A stretch of DNA of 64,000 nt from an uncultured Lachnospiraceae bacterium (GTDB lineage Bacteria > Bacillota > Clostridia > Lachnospirales > Lachnospiraceae), in NCBI GenBank assembly GCA_946631295.1, contig CAMOZY010000001.1, positions 62,001 through 126,000 of the forward strand, given 5' to 3'. The translations under genes and the position numbers were made by a program. Under the pieces are notes generated by a model. It made no database searches. It saw nothing but the letters and a program-made list of their open reading frames with translations, and was not told the DNA's origin. Below, piece after piece: positions 49,716-59,718 of this stretch; position 1 is the stretch's first letter, and each line of letters starts with the position of its first letter.

Positions 49716-51614
49716 ATGGCCAAAAGAAAAATAGCAGTATTCTCAACAGGATGGGCCGCAGATATCCTTGCTCAGTTCATGAGAGGAATGAGTGAGGAAG
49801 TCTCATCCGGCAATACAGATTTATATCTGTTCATGTGTTATGCGAACCCCGGCGAGATCAATGGTGCCCTCACCGGCGATCTGAACATCATGAATCTTCC
49901 GGATCTGTCATTATTTGACGGAGCTGTTGTTGTGTCCAATCTTCTGGATTACCCTGTTGAGCGTAGTGAGATTTTTGAAAAATGCAAGAAAGCAGGAATA
50001 CCTGTCGTAAGCCACGGACTTGTTGTGGATGGTGCATGCAGTGTTATTACCGAGAACGGTATCGGGATGCGCGATCTTACCAGGCACCTTATTGATAAGC
50101 ACGGCGTTAAGAATATCATATTCATAGCCGGTTCCCCCAATAACGGAGATTCAAACGACAGACTCGCTGCCGTAAGGGAAGTCTGTAAGGAAAAGGGACT
50201 GGACTTTTCAGATGACAATGTCGCATATACAAACTGGGATCTTACAAACTGCGAAAATATCATTTTAGACGCCTGCGAAAGAAACGAAATGCCGGATGCG
50301 TTCATATGTGCCAATGACGAACTGGCCATGACCGGCATTGTTGCACTTGAGAAGTACAACCTGGAGGCTCCGAAGGATGTGATAATCACAGGTTTTGACT
50401 GCCTGCAGGAAGCGCAGACCTTCTATCCTTCAATAGCATCCGTCAATCAGAATCTCAAAGAGCACGGCAGAAAATGTGCAGCCCTTATCAACGATATGAT
50501 CGATGGACGTGAAGTGGAACCTCTTATCAAACTTCCATGCTCATTCTGTGAAGGCGAGAGCTGTGGCTGCAACTGTCCCGAGGAAGCCGCAAACAGAAGG
50601 CTCAGATCGGGCACCATCACCTTCAAGAATATCCAGCTGGCAAATGCCGCAACCTGGCATACTATTGCTATCGAACGTACCATAATGGGATGTGATTCCT
50701 ATACCGAGATCAGGCGTGCCGTAACCGGAATGCTCTCAAGAACACATACCTTTGAAGGAAGCGATTTCCACATCCTTTTTGACCCTTCCTGTTACAGATC
50801 CGAGATTACAACCGAAGTCAGCAATGAAGACTTTGGTTACAGCGAGAAGATGGACGTTATCTTCTCAATGAAGGACAATGCCATCCAGAATATCCGCTCT
50901 ATCAGAACCAAGGACCTTGTCCCGGGAATAAGCGATGATGATCCCAATCATCTCTATATCTTTATCCCCGTTCACGAGCGCGGGATCAAGATCGGATACA
51001 TTGTTTTTGTTGACTGCTACGACAAGATCGAATCAAAGGCAATCCGTGAATTCCTTGAAAGATTCAATTCAGCAGTTGAAAAAGCAAGAAAGGCCATGTA
51101 CCTCAAGGCCATCAACGATTCCGTCAGAGAGCTCTCTCATATCGATGCACTGACACATGTCAAGAACCGTACCGCATATGAATTAAGGCTCGAGGAATTC
51201 AGGAAGAAGGCAGAGACAAAGAACAAGCCCGAATTCGGTATCGTTCTGTTCGACCTCAACAACCTCAAGAAGGTCAACGATGAACTCGGACACTATTCGG
51301 GTGACGAATATATCAAGAACTCCTGTAAGCTCATCTGCTCAATATACAAGAACAGCCCCGTATTCAGGATCGGCGGCGATGAATTCGTTGTAATCCTGGA
51401 TGGAAAGGCATATCTGCAGAGAAACGAGCTCATCAGGGAATTCGAGACCGAAATGAACATAGTCATGAACAGCGACCGTCCTCTCGAAGAAAGAGTCTCC
51501 ATCGCATACGGTATGGCTGTATTCGAAGAAGACGATACTGTGGACAGTGTTGTAAAGCGCGCGGACGTTGCGATGTACAACACCAAGAAAAAGATGAAGG
51601 CCGGAAGAAAATGA
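49716..51614 (+). CDS. Cytosolic LacI-type ligand-binding domain fused to GGDEF diguanylate cyclase
   Basis: KRKIAVFSTGWAADILAQFMRGM..., ANDELAMTGIVALEKYN, CSFCEGESCGCNC, FDLNNLKKVNDELGHYSGDEY, RIGGDEFVVIL; no signal peptide or HTH. Confidence 0.9.
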   Translation: MAKRKIAVFSTGWAADILAQFMRGMSEEVSSGNTDLYLFMCYANPGEINGALTGDLNIMNLPDLSLFDGAVVVSNLLDYPVERSEIFEKCKKAGIPVVSHGLVVDGACSVITENGIGMRDLTRHLIDKHGVKNIIFIAGSPNNGDSNDRLAAVREVCKEKGLDFSDDNVAYTNWDLTNCENIILDACERNEMPDAFICANDELAMTGIVALEKYNLEAPKDVIITGFDCLQEAQTFYPSIASVNQNLKEHGRKCAALINDMIDGREVEPLIKLPCSFCEGESCGCNCPEEAANRRLRSGTITFKNIQLANAATWHTIAIERTIMGCDSYTEIRRAVTGMLSRTHTFEGSDFHILFDPSCYRSEITTEVSNEDFGYSEKMDVIFSMKDNAIQNIRSIRTKDLVPGISDDDPNHLYIFIPVHERGIKIGYIVFVDCYDKIESKAIREFLERFNSAVEKARKAMYLKAINDSVRELSHIDALTHVKNRTAYELRLEEFRKKAETKNKPEFGIVLFDLNNLKKVNDELGHYSGDEYIKNSCKLICSIYKNSPVFRIGGDEFVVILDGKAYLQRNELIREFETEMNIVMNSDRPLEERVSIAYGMAVFEEDDTVDSVVKRADVAMYNTKKKMKAGRK

Positions 51615-51673
51615 TCAGGCTGTCTTAGAAGATGATCATCATCTTCAGCCATCTCCGAGAATATCAATAATAC

Positions 51674-51706
51674 AAAAAAGAGGAGCTTAAATGCTTCTCT
51701 TTTTTA
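51674..51706. terminator. Intrinsic terminator
   Basis: AAAAAAGAGGAGCttaaatGCTTCTCTTTTTT. Confidence 0.75.
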
Positions 51707-51778
51707 TATCTGCCTATACACAATCTGTTTCGACTCATCTGTTTTGACAGATCTGCTTTTACCGAATCCGCTTCCGTC

Positions 51779-52420
51779 TTACGCCCAGGGATCTTCTTCC
51801 TTAGGCTCCTTGATGCCGGGAGTAAGATATTCTTCGTTCAAAAACCATTCTCCCGTGCTTCCTTTTTTACGGAGTCTTACCTGTCTGTCACTGTCAGATC
51901 CGGAGGATTTTACCCAGAGGGTAACATATCCGTCCTTCTCGTTATCATATGAATTGGGATGATCAAAAACCGTGATCTTAAAAGGCTCAGTAGGCTTGTA
52001 ATTATTATCGGGAGTAGTTCCCTCAAAATAAGACCTCATCAGATAATCCTTACCTGTGAGCTGATCATGCATCCTTGAGATTTCCTGGTTCATAAGTCCC
52101 GCAGGTCCCTTGAGGAATGTCAGCATCTCCTTGGTCCTGTCAAGATCCTTGTTGTAGTTGTTCATGGCAAGAATGACAAGAGCAACAACACCGAACGGAT
52201 TCTGAAGATTGGCCTGGGGAAGAGCCTTCATCTCATCAAGAGTCTCGGGAATCCTGTCAAAAGTGAAGGTTTCCTTCTTCTGTTTAATATTGTTGACAGC
52301 CTGATGCGCAAGCTTGTCTGCTCCCTTGAGCGCATTATCCACAACCTTTCTGCTGCCGCTGGTGACGGCGCTTGAGATGCTGTTTCCGGCACTGTTTAAG
52401 ATACTGTCTAAAAATCCCAT
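51779..52420 (-). CDS. Unknown-function protein, possibly DUF6935
   Basis: MGFLDSILNSAGNSISSAVTSGSRK...; ORF with good RBS context (AAAGGAG). Confidence 0.6.
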   Translation of the reverse strand: MGFLDSILNSAGNSISSAVTSGSRKVVDNALKGADKLAHQAVNNIKQKKETFTFDRIPETLDEMKALPQANLQNPFGVVALVILAMNNYNKDLDRTKEMLTFLKGPAGLMNQEISRMHDQLTGKDYLMRSYFEGTTPDNNYKPTEPFKITVFDHPNSYDNEKDGYVTLWVKSSGSDSDRQVRLRKKGSTGEWFLNEEYLTPGIKEPKEEDPWA

Positions 52421-52481
52421 ATTTCAAAACTCCTTTCGGTTATCTTTTGGAAATCCGTACATATTATAACAGATTCTTATC

Positions 52482-53621
52482 TCATGGTGCCTGTTTTGCA
52501 ACATTGCCTGCCAGCAATTCGCATCTTCTTAGCATGGACCACATGAGATCGATATACTGTGTTCCGTTTGTTGCGGGATCCTTGGGGGACATGACCTCAT
52601 TAGCCACCTTACTTACATATGAATCATAATGCATGATGGAATAAGGGAATTCCTGAGTATTGTATCTGTAATTATTGAGTATATCCCTCGCCTCCTTATA
52701 AGTGGAGCGAAGGTAATCCAAAGCTTCATGAAGAATTTCGGCAAGGTAAGCCGTTGCGTTCAGGCCATTAAAATATCCGAACACTTCAGTATCGAGAGTT
52801 GCGATCTTCTGTATCTCATCGGCAAATTTCGAGATCTCGGGAAGACGTGTGATCCTCTTAGTGTCACTGTCAACTATAGTAAAATAATTGAACCAGTAAG
52901 GATCGGGATAGCTGAGAGTATCATGGATCATGTAACCGATCGGACCTGCCTGTTTAAAATCATCAAGCATGTGTTCAACAATAAGCTGTTTATTTAACTC
53001 AGGTCCGTTCTCCTTTTTGACTGCAGGCATCTCATTGAAGATTGAAGCCACCTTATAGCGGTTCAGTATCTTGTCGTAGTCGGTGCATGCATCTTCTATC
53101 ATTTCGAGAATGTCGGAATAATGCTCACTGCGTATGACAATATCCGTGTGTATGACGGTATAAATCTGCCTGAGAAGCCCGCTGCTGATTATATCCTGTA
53201 AATACATATAGATATCGTTAAGATACTTTCCGCCTTTTCCGTTTATGATGCGCCACAGTTCAAGAGAGGTCATCAGGTCGCTGCCTGTCAGACCCGCATC
53301 CTTATTGGCGAGATCATCCAGATCCGTATAATCAACATTCTTCAGCCACTTATTCTTCTCATGAAAATCATACAGGTTACCGAAAAGGATCTCATCAGCA
53401 AATGCAAGGATTGAATTTTCTGCAGAAGAATATCCCTCACCGGAATTAAGCTTGACCAGATCGTTCAGCATTTTTTTGGACAGCGATAAGGCTTTATCCA
53501 TAAGAGATGCTACATCATAACTGGACATGTTGCGTGCATCCCTGGGGCCGGCGTCTTTTTTCTTATCGGCAGTGCTTTCCGCACCCTGTTCGTTACTTAC
53601 TTCCATATTTTCATCAGCCAT
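52482..53621 (-). CDS. Cytosolic protein of unknown function
   Basis: 379-aa ORF, no TM; 15 nt from upstream ORF. Confidence 0.6.
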   Translation of the reverse strand: MADENMEVSNEQGAESTADKKKDAGPRDARNMSSYDVASLMDKALSLSKKMLNDLVKLNSGEGYSSAENSILAFADEILFGNLYDFHEKNKWLKNVDYTDLDDLANKDAGLTGSDLMTSLELWRIINGKGGKYLNDIYMYLQDIISSGLLRQIYTVIHTDIVIRSEHYSDILEMIEDACTDYDKILNRYKVASIFNEMPAVKKENGPELNKQLIVEHMLDDFKQAGPIGYMIHDTLSYPDPYWFNYFTIVDSDTKRITRLPEISKFADEIQKIATLDTEVFGYFNGLNATAYLAEILHEALDYLRSTYKEARDILNNYRYNTQEFPYSIMHYDSYVSKVANEVMSPKDPATNGTQYIDLMWSMLRRCELLAGNVAKQAP

Positions 53622-53636
53622 CGGATCATCCTCCCT

Positions 53637-54923
53637 TTAAAATCTGTTTTCGTAAGTTTCGATATACCATCTTCCGTCTCCGATCCGTCTGCAGATGTGA
53701 CTTGAGGGAGATCCGATCTGTTTTCCGTTCTTGTCAAAGGCCGAAGTCTGGACGATTGCTTCCTCTTCCTTTTCTCCGTAGGCTGCCTTTATCTTTGCCT
53801 GCTCTTCATCATCCAGGAAGAAATTGTCTATGCTCTTATCATCGTAACCCTGAATGACCCGAATCTCTGTCTTATCGGGATTGACACTTGCGTGTACGTA
53901 TTCTCCGTGGAATCTCTCCTGGTGCAGATCCCAGTGATAGCTTAAGAGGCTCTGCTGTACGGGGTTTTCTTTTCTCGACCGGCAGATACAGTCAAGGTAA
54001 AGGTTGTAATTCTTTTCCTTGATCGCTGTCATGAAGATCTCGACAAGGCGGTCAGGTGTAACATCATCAGGCACTTCCTTAACAGTGTAGAAATCATCCT
54101 TTAATTGTGCCAGTTTATCCTCGTCGATGAATCTGCCGGTATGCTCTCCGCTTTCATCATATACAGCCATGATATGTCCGGGAACATAGAGTGCGACAGG
54201 CTCAACCACCCATGCCATCACAGGACCGGAGGATTTGTTTTCACCGGCATCGGGAATATCATATGTGATATCCGTTATCTTGCCTATCACCGACCATTCC
54301 TTTACATCCATCATGGTCGTATCAACCTGACGGCGGTAACGTTTTACGGCTTCATAGGGTCCGAGCCACTCCCTTCCGTCTATGCGGAGGAAATACATAC
54401 CGTCAGAACGTGTTCCGCTCCAGATGTATTCGGCATCAGAACCGTCGAACTGATTGTCCGGATAGCGGATATTATCCAGCACCACGATCTTATCCCTCAT
54501 ATCTTCTATGGTATGCTTCTTGAAATCAGGAACAGGGAAATTCTTTTCGATCTTATTTTCCGCATTGGCGGAAAGGAAATCATTCCATGCCTTTTCACTT
54601 GCATCTGCAAAATGTCCACGGAGTTTTTCTTCGTTTACAAGATAAGCACACATCGCATCGTCTATGGTCACGATATTGCCTGCACCGCCCTTCACGCACG
54701 CCTTCGCGCGGGCATACAGATCCTTCACGCGATCATTATCGGGTGCAAACTCGACAAGCATCTTGATCCTGCCGAGAGCATCTTCCTTATTGCGGAAAAC
54801 ATAGCCTGCGGCACCCTGTGCACGTGCTACTTCCTTTTCATATTCTTCCAGATAATGTGTTGCCTGGGTGATACGTGAATCCAGACTGGATTCGGTGATG
54901 GTAAATACAGAACTGTCAAACAT
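53637..54923 (-). CDS. Cytosolic protein of unknown function
   Basis: MFDSSVFTITESSLDSRITQATHYLEEYEKEV...; tightly linked to 52482-53621. Confidence 0.6.
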   Translation of the reverse strand: MFDSSVFTITESSLDSRITQATHYLEEYEKEVARAQGAAGYVFRNKEDALGRIKMLVEFAPDNDRVKDLYARAKACVKGGAGNIVTIDDAMCAYLVNEEKLRGHFADASEKAWNDFLSANAENKIEKNFPVPDFKKHTIEDMRDKIVVLDNIRYPDNQFDGSDAEYIWSGTRSDGMYFLRIDGREWLGPYEAVKRYRRQVDTTMMDVKEWSVIGKITDITYDIPDAGENKSSGPVMAWVVEPVALYVPGHIMAVYDESGEHTGRFIDEDKLAQLKDDFYTVKEVPDDVTPDRLVEIFMTAIKEKNYNLYLDCICRSRKENPVQQSLLSYHWDLHQERFHGEYVHASVNPDKTEIRVIQGYDDKSIDNFFLDDEEQAKIKAAYGEKEEEAIVQTSAFDKNGKQIGSPSSHICRRIGDGRWYIETYENRF

Positions 54924-55067
54924 ACTTTTTTCCCTTTCTGTATAGATCATATTAACTGCCGCAGCGTTGGTCTTTTATTGCAGACACCTGCCACAACACA
55001 GATTTTCAATAATATTATAACATAGTCCGATAAGGTTTACCTTGTACTTAAGTACACCGACAAAAAA

Positions 55068-55092
55068 GCTCCCTGCCACGGCGGCAGGGAGC
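55068..55092 (-). terminator. Intrinsic terminator
   Basis: GCTCCCTGCCacggcGGCAGGGAGC with T tract in minus orientation. Confidence 0.8.
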
Positions 55093-55110
55093 AATGTCAA
55101 GTTTTTGAAA

Positions 55111-56703
55111 TCAGTTGTTTGTTCCAACAATGGCATTGATTCCGGGGAACGGATCATTCATAACATTCACATACCAGCTGTCATAGTTGAAGGGATACAT
55201 ATCAGCATATCCGGTTTCCCAGTTTACACACATGGAAGGAAGATCAGATTCGGAAACATCGTAGAAATCATCGAAATCAGATCCCCATGCGCGGAGGAAA
55301 AGCTTTATCTCAGCCCAGGTTCCGTCATCACCATAGAGCCATATATCAGCTGAAATGTAGTCAGGAAGGAGCTGTCCGTCTGCTTCGGGATCGATGTAGA
55401 AATAGGTATCCTCAACATCAAATCCGATGACATCTCCGGATTCTGACATAAGCCAGCCGATATCGGTGGAATCCTCAAGGAATTGCATGTAGCAGTCAAC
55501 ATCAGTATCACCTTCGCTGTCTACAAGTTCGAAATGAACCTGATCATCACCTTCGAAGGTAAAGGTTGCAAGGCAGTCATAAGCATATCCGATATTATCT
55601 GCATAATCGTCGCATGCATCACATACGATCCAGAAGCCGTACCAGCCTCTCTCCCACCACTCGGCATAGGAACTGAAATCAGTGGTTCCGTTTCCTGTGG
55701 AGGTGTTGGGCACTTCAGTGGTCATATATTCCACATTGATGGTAAGCGTGTTAAGAAGCTCTCTGAAATCCTCAGTTACAGCATCATCATAGCTTGAACC
55801 TGTGGTATAGATATAAACAGCCTGCATCTCACCCCAGTTGTTACGATATGTCACATCGAGGGGAACGATGAACTCTGCACTGATATCTCCCCAGAAATCC
55901 TCATAGGTGTAGAGATATCCGGTAAGATATCCTACACTGATGGTTTCTACCTTGGGATCATAATACTGGATGTCAGCAATCTTCTCATCAACGAAATCCC
56001 ATCCGCTGAGTGAAGTTACATAAATGATCTGCTTTCCGTCTGCAGATACAAGATCACCGAACTCCGATGCAGGATCTGCCTCGCGAAGTCCTGAACCGTA
56101 CTCAACACTGTAAAGTCCGTCGCCGTAAGTAAATACTCCGCCGACAGCAGTATTTCCGCCGCCTGAAACTGAAACAGGCTCTGCATCCGAATCAACTGAA
56201 AGAGATGCAAGAACTGCAACGGGAATATCATCATCGTACTTGAAGCCGTCACTTGTAACAAGGATGATCTTCTTATTGACCTTGCCGTAAACAGCGAAGG
56301 TAGTCTTATAAGAAGCACCTGTCCACTTTACGCCTTCGATGGTGAACTCAACATCCTTAGCCTTCTCTTCACCATCCTTGAAATCCTCGATGAACTGCTT
56401 TGCATCGTCCTTTTCTACAACCGTAAAATAAAGATGATTGCCATCCTCATCCTCAAGAACGATACTGCTCTCGGAATCACCTTCCTCTGCTTCTCCTCCC
56501 TTGGGAACAAGAAGTGTGAAAACACCGATGGTATCTTCCTTACCCTTTATCTCGGGAACTTCGAGAGAATCATCATCTTCTTCTTTAACCTCTGTCTGAG
56601 GTTCTCCGGTTTCCTTGCCACAGCCTGAGAGGGCAGCTGCTGCCATCATAAGGCTTAAAATGACGGCAAGGCCTTTTTTACGAAACGTCATTTTTTTGCT
56701 CAT
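55111..56703 (-). CDS. Lipoprotein of unknown function (paralogue of 61677-63299)
   Basis: Lipobox ALSGCGKE; shares VGVFTLLVPKGxEAE, GFKYxDDIPxAVLASxxVD, W(W/Q)RGWYGxWI, MxPFNY(D/E)SWY blocks with its paralogue. Confidence 0.75.
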   Translation of the reverse strand: MSKKMTFRKKGLAVILSLMMAAAALSGCGKETGEPQTEVKEEDDDSLEVPEIKGKEDTIGVFTLLVPKGGEAEEGDSESSIVLEDEDGNHLYFTVVEKDDAKQFIEDFKDGEEKAKDVEFTIEGVKWTGASYKTTFAVYGKVNKKIILVTSDGFKYDDDIPVAVLASLSVDSDAEPVSVSGGGNTAVGGVFTYGDGLYSVEYGSGLREADPASEFGDLVSADGKQIIYVTSLSGWDFVDEKIADIQYYDPKVETISVGYLTGYLYTYEDFWGDISAEFIVPLDVTYRNNWGEMQAVYIYTTGSSYDDAVTEDFRELLNTLTINVEYMTTEVPNTSTGNGTTDFSSYAEWWERGWYGFWIVCDACDDYADNIGYAYDCLATFTFEGDDQVHFELVDSEGDTDVDCYMQFLEDSTDIGWLMSESGDVIGFDVEDTYFYIDPEADGQLLPDYISADIWLYGDDGTWAEIKLFLRAWGSDFDDFYDVSESDLPSMCVNWETGYADMYPFNYDSWYVNVMNDPFPGINAIVGTNN

Positions 56704-56924
56704 AATATCTCCTTTTCTAAAACCGGTTCGTAAGAACACTATCGAATATTTTACAATAATTTAATAATTTTTAAAACCCTAATATGCATTTATTCGGAAA
56801 AAAGAGGCTTCAAATGACATAATCTATCTTTTTTACTGAAGGCTGACACTGTATAATGTATTGGATATGGCAGCTATACAGGAAGCTGACCTCGGGCTAC
56901 AGGAATCTGTAAAGGGGGCATAAT

Positions 56925-57863
56925 ATGGATTACAGACAATATCTGATTGACTACTGGAATATGATAGACAAGGGAAACGCTCAGGACTACTGCAACGGAG
57001 TAGATCCGAAGGGCTTCAGGGCCGAAAAGCACATCCCCTATCTTGGAGATTATGATCCGGCTCATATGCTGAATCTGTATTATCCCGAAGGATTTACCGC
57101 TTCAGGCGGCAAACTCCCTTCGATCATTTATATACACGGCGGCGGATGGCTGTACGGAAGCCCTGATGTTTCAGAAAGATATCTGGGATATCTTGCATCA
57201 CAGGGCTTTGCGGTTATGGGAATGAACTACAGGCTTTTAGACAGGGCAAACCTTCGTGACGAGATTGCCGATATTTTCGATGCAATGCACTGGCTCGGAA
57301 AGCACGGGGCAGAGAGAGGATTTGACCTTTCAAAAGTACTTGTCTGCGGTGATTCTGCAGGCGGACATCTTACCATACTCTCGACATGCGTAAGTTTCAG
57401 CGAAAAACTGCAGGCCATCTACAATGTTAAACCTCTGCCCTTTAAAATTACCGCATGCTCCGTGAGCAGTCCTGTCACAGAGACATCCGAACTCTATATT
57501 TCGGATGCAAAGGGAACTCCCAACGGAGAAGGAACTGCTAAGGCTTATCTTGATATGATGCTCGGTTTTCAGGGAGATGCAGCTCCCTGGAACGGACATA
57601 TGGCAGCTTCGGAAACCATTCCGGGGATTGATATGCCACCCATATATATAATCGATTCCGAGATGGATTCACTCAGCATGCATACCGGATATCTCCTCGA
57701 TACGCTGGAGAAGAACGGCTGCAGATATGAAAAGATCTTCTGGACAAAGGAAGAGGGCATTCACCTTCTTCATGTATTTAATATAAGTCACTGGGAGTGG
57801 AAGGAAAGCATCGACGCCAATAACGGAATGCTTGATTTCTTCAGAAGGGTAAATGAAACGTGA
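56925..57863 (+). CDS. Alpha/beta hydrolase (esterase/lipase-like)
   Basis: YIHGGGWLYGSPDV oxyanion motif, VCGDSAGGHLT nucleophile elbow. Confidence 0.9.
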   Translation: MDYRQYLIDYWNMIDKGNAQDYCNGVDPKGFRAEKHIPYLGDYDPAHMLNLYYPEGFTASGGKLPSIIYIHGGGWLYGSPDVSERYLGYLASQGFAVMGMNYRLLDRANLRDEIADIFDAMHWLGKHGAERGFDLSKVLVCGDSAGGHLTILSTCVSFSEKLQAIYNVKPLPFKITACSVSSPVTETSELYISDAKGTPNGEGTAKAYLDMMLGFQGDAAPWNGHMAASETIPGIDMPPIYIIDSEMDSLSMHTGYLLDTLEKNGCRYEKIFWTKEEGIHLLHVFNISHWEWKESIDANNGMLDFFRRVNET

Positions 57864-59697
57864 TCTTCTTAAGAAAATTGTATTTGGTCTGAGTGTTCTG
57901 CTTGTTTTTGTACTTGTACTGATATCCTTCGGCATCATATGGATGTACAGGATCTGGGGAAGAAACCTTACCATCAATGACTTCCTGTTCCAGGTAACGA
58001 TGCTGGAGGGCACAGGCTCCGATATGGTCATCAGCTTCCTGCTCGGTGCGCTTCTCCCTGCGGTTCTTCTTACCGGAGGACTTGTTTTTCTTTTCTTTTA
58101 TATCCGCAAAAAAAGTATATACGGCAGGCATGTGTTCATGTGGAAGTTCACGCTTGCCGCAGTCACTGTTGCATCATGGTCGGTTCTGATCTTCGGGATC
58201 AAATGGCTCGGAGTCGATTCATATTTCGGATTTGCGGGCTTCAGAGCTTCACAGGAAGAGGCCTATGTTCCACCCGTGATTGAAGAGATCACTCCGGTTG
58301 TTCCGGTCACTGCAGATCCCGAAAACGAGATGATTCCGGGCCTATGGGATGAACTTCAGAATTCCCTTACTGCTGAGATGACTCCCTGGGAAAAGGGATC
58401 TTCAAGAGATTTTGTCGAAAGCTATTATGTAGATCCTTCGACCGTATCACTCAAATTCCCTGAAGAAAAAAGAAATCTCATATATATATTCCTCGAATCC
58501 ATGGAAGTGACCTTTTCCGACACTTCCGTAGGCGGAGCTTTTGACGTTAATGTCATTCCGAGGCTTACCGCCCTGTCACAGGAAAACGAAAACTTCTCCG
58601 GATCATACGGGGAGGGAACCCTTCTTGACGGCGGATATGCTTATAACGGCGGAACCTGGACGATGGGTGCGATCTTCTCACAGACATCAGGACTTCCCCT
58701 TCAGACGGGTGGTATCGGACGAAATGATATGGACACCCAGGAGGCATTCTATCCGACCATAACCACCATCGGTGATATTCTTGAAGACGAAGGTTACAGA
58801 CAGATATTTCTCATAGGGTCTAATGCCGTTTTCGGAGGAAGACAGTTATATCTGTCGAACCACGGAAATTATGAGTTCAGAGATCTTGTCTGGGCAAGAA
58901 GGACGGGCCATATAACACCGGGATACTATGTCTGGTGGGGATACGAGGATCATAAGCTTTTTGATTTTGCAAGGGAAACAGTTCTTGAACTTGCGGAAGG
59001 CGAAGAGCCATTTAATCTTACAATGCTGACCGTAGACACTCATATGACAGGGGGATATACCTGTGACCTGTGCGGAGATGAATTTGAGAACAGCTACTCC
59101 AATGTTTATGCATGCTCAGACAAACAGGTTACGGAATTTATTTCCTGGCTTCAGGAGCAGGATTTCTATGAAAACACGACCATTGTGATCGTCGGGGATC
59201 ACCCAACGATGGACGCCTCCTATTGCAGAAATATTGATCCGAGTTATGTAAGAAGAGTTTATACCTGCATCATCAATTCCCCTGTTGAGCCTGTAAGAAA
59301 TGCCTACAGATCATATTCAACTCTTGATATGTTCCCCACGACGCTCACTGCACTCGGTGTTGAGATACCCGGAGGCAGACTGGGCCTTGGAACAAGCCTT
59401 TACACAAATCAGAGAACCCTTACGGAAGAACTGGGATATACATCTCTTTCATCATCGCTTTCCAGATACTCTTCCTATCTTGACGGACTAGGCAGTATCG
59501 TCCCCGTAGATCCTTCCGGAAACACAATAAGCATCGGAGAAGACGGAACGATAACAGTACTTTCACCGGACGGAAACACTGCAGTCATTTATCCCGACGG
59601 AACACAGATGATCACAACGCCCGAGGGCACCCAGACTGTCATTGCCCCGGACGGAACAACCACCATAACTGAAAATCCCGGACAGATCATGCCCTAA
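57853..59697 (+). CDS. LTA synthase family membrane sulfatase with repetitive C-terminal tail
   Basis: YIFLESMEVTFSD, NGGTWTMGAIFSQTSGLPL, VDTHMTGGY, IVGDHPTMD motifs; TM N-term; overlaps 56925-57863 by a few nt. Confidence 0.87.
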   Translation: MKRDLLKKIVFGLSVLLVFVLVLISFGIIWMYRIWGRNLTINDFLFQVTMLEGTGSDMVISFLLGALLPAVLLTGGLVFLFFYIRKKSIYGRHVFMWKFTLAAVTVASWSVLIFGIKWLGVDSYFGFAGFRASQEEAYVPPVIEEITPVVPVTADPENEMIPGLWDELQNSLTAEMTPWEKGSSRDFVESYYVDPSTVSLKFPEEKRNLIYIFLESMEVTFSDTSVGGAFDVNVIPRLTALSQENENFSGSYGEGTLLDGGYAYNGGTWTMGAIFSQTSGLPLQTGGIGRNDMDTQEAFYPTITTIGDILEDEGYRQIFLIGSNAVFGGRQLYLSNHGNYEFRDLVWARRTGHITPGYYVWWGYEDHKLFDFARETVLELAEGEEPFNLTMLTVDTHMTGGYTCDLCGDEFENSYSNVYACSDKQVTEFISWLQEQDFYENTTIVIVGDHPTMDASYCRNIDPSYVRRVYTCIINSPVEPVRNAYRSYSTLDMFPTTLTALGVEIPGGRLGLGTSLYTNQRTLTEELGYTSLSSSLSRYSSYLDGLGSIVPVDPSGNTISIGEDGTITVLSPDGNTAVIYPDGTQMITTPEGTQTVIAPDGTTTITENPGQIMP

Positions 59698-59718
59698 GGC
59701 TTCCTGTCCGGGATTTAT

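Noticed and set aside
53637-54923. Long antisense ORFs such as 54105-54878 (+), 44907-45647 (+), 34737-35375 (+), 8870-9502 (+)
   Set aside because: Each lies opposite a well-supported gene, has no family resemblance and shows composition expected of a reverse-frame shadow.
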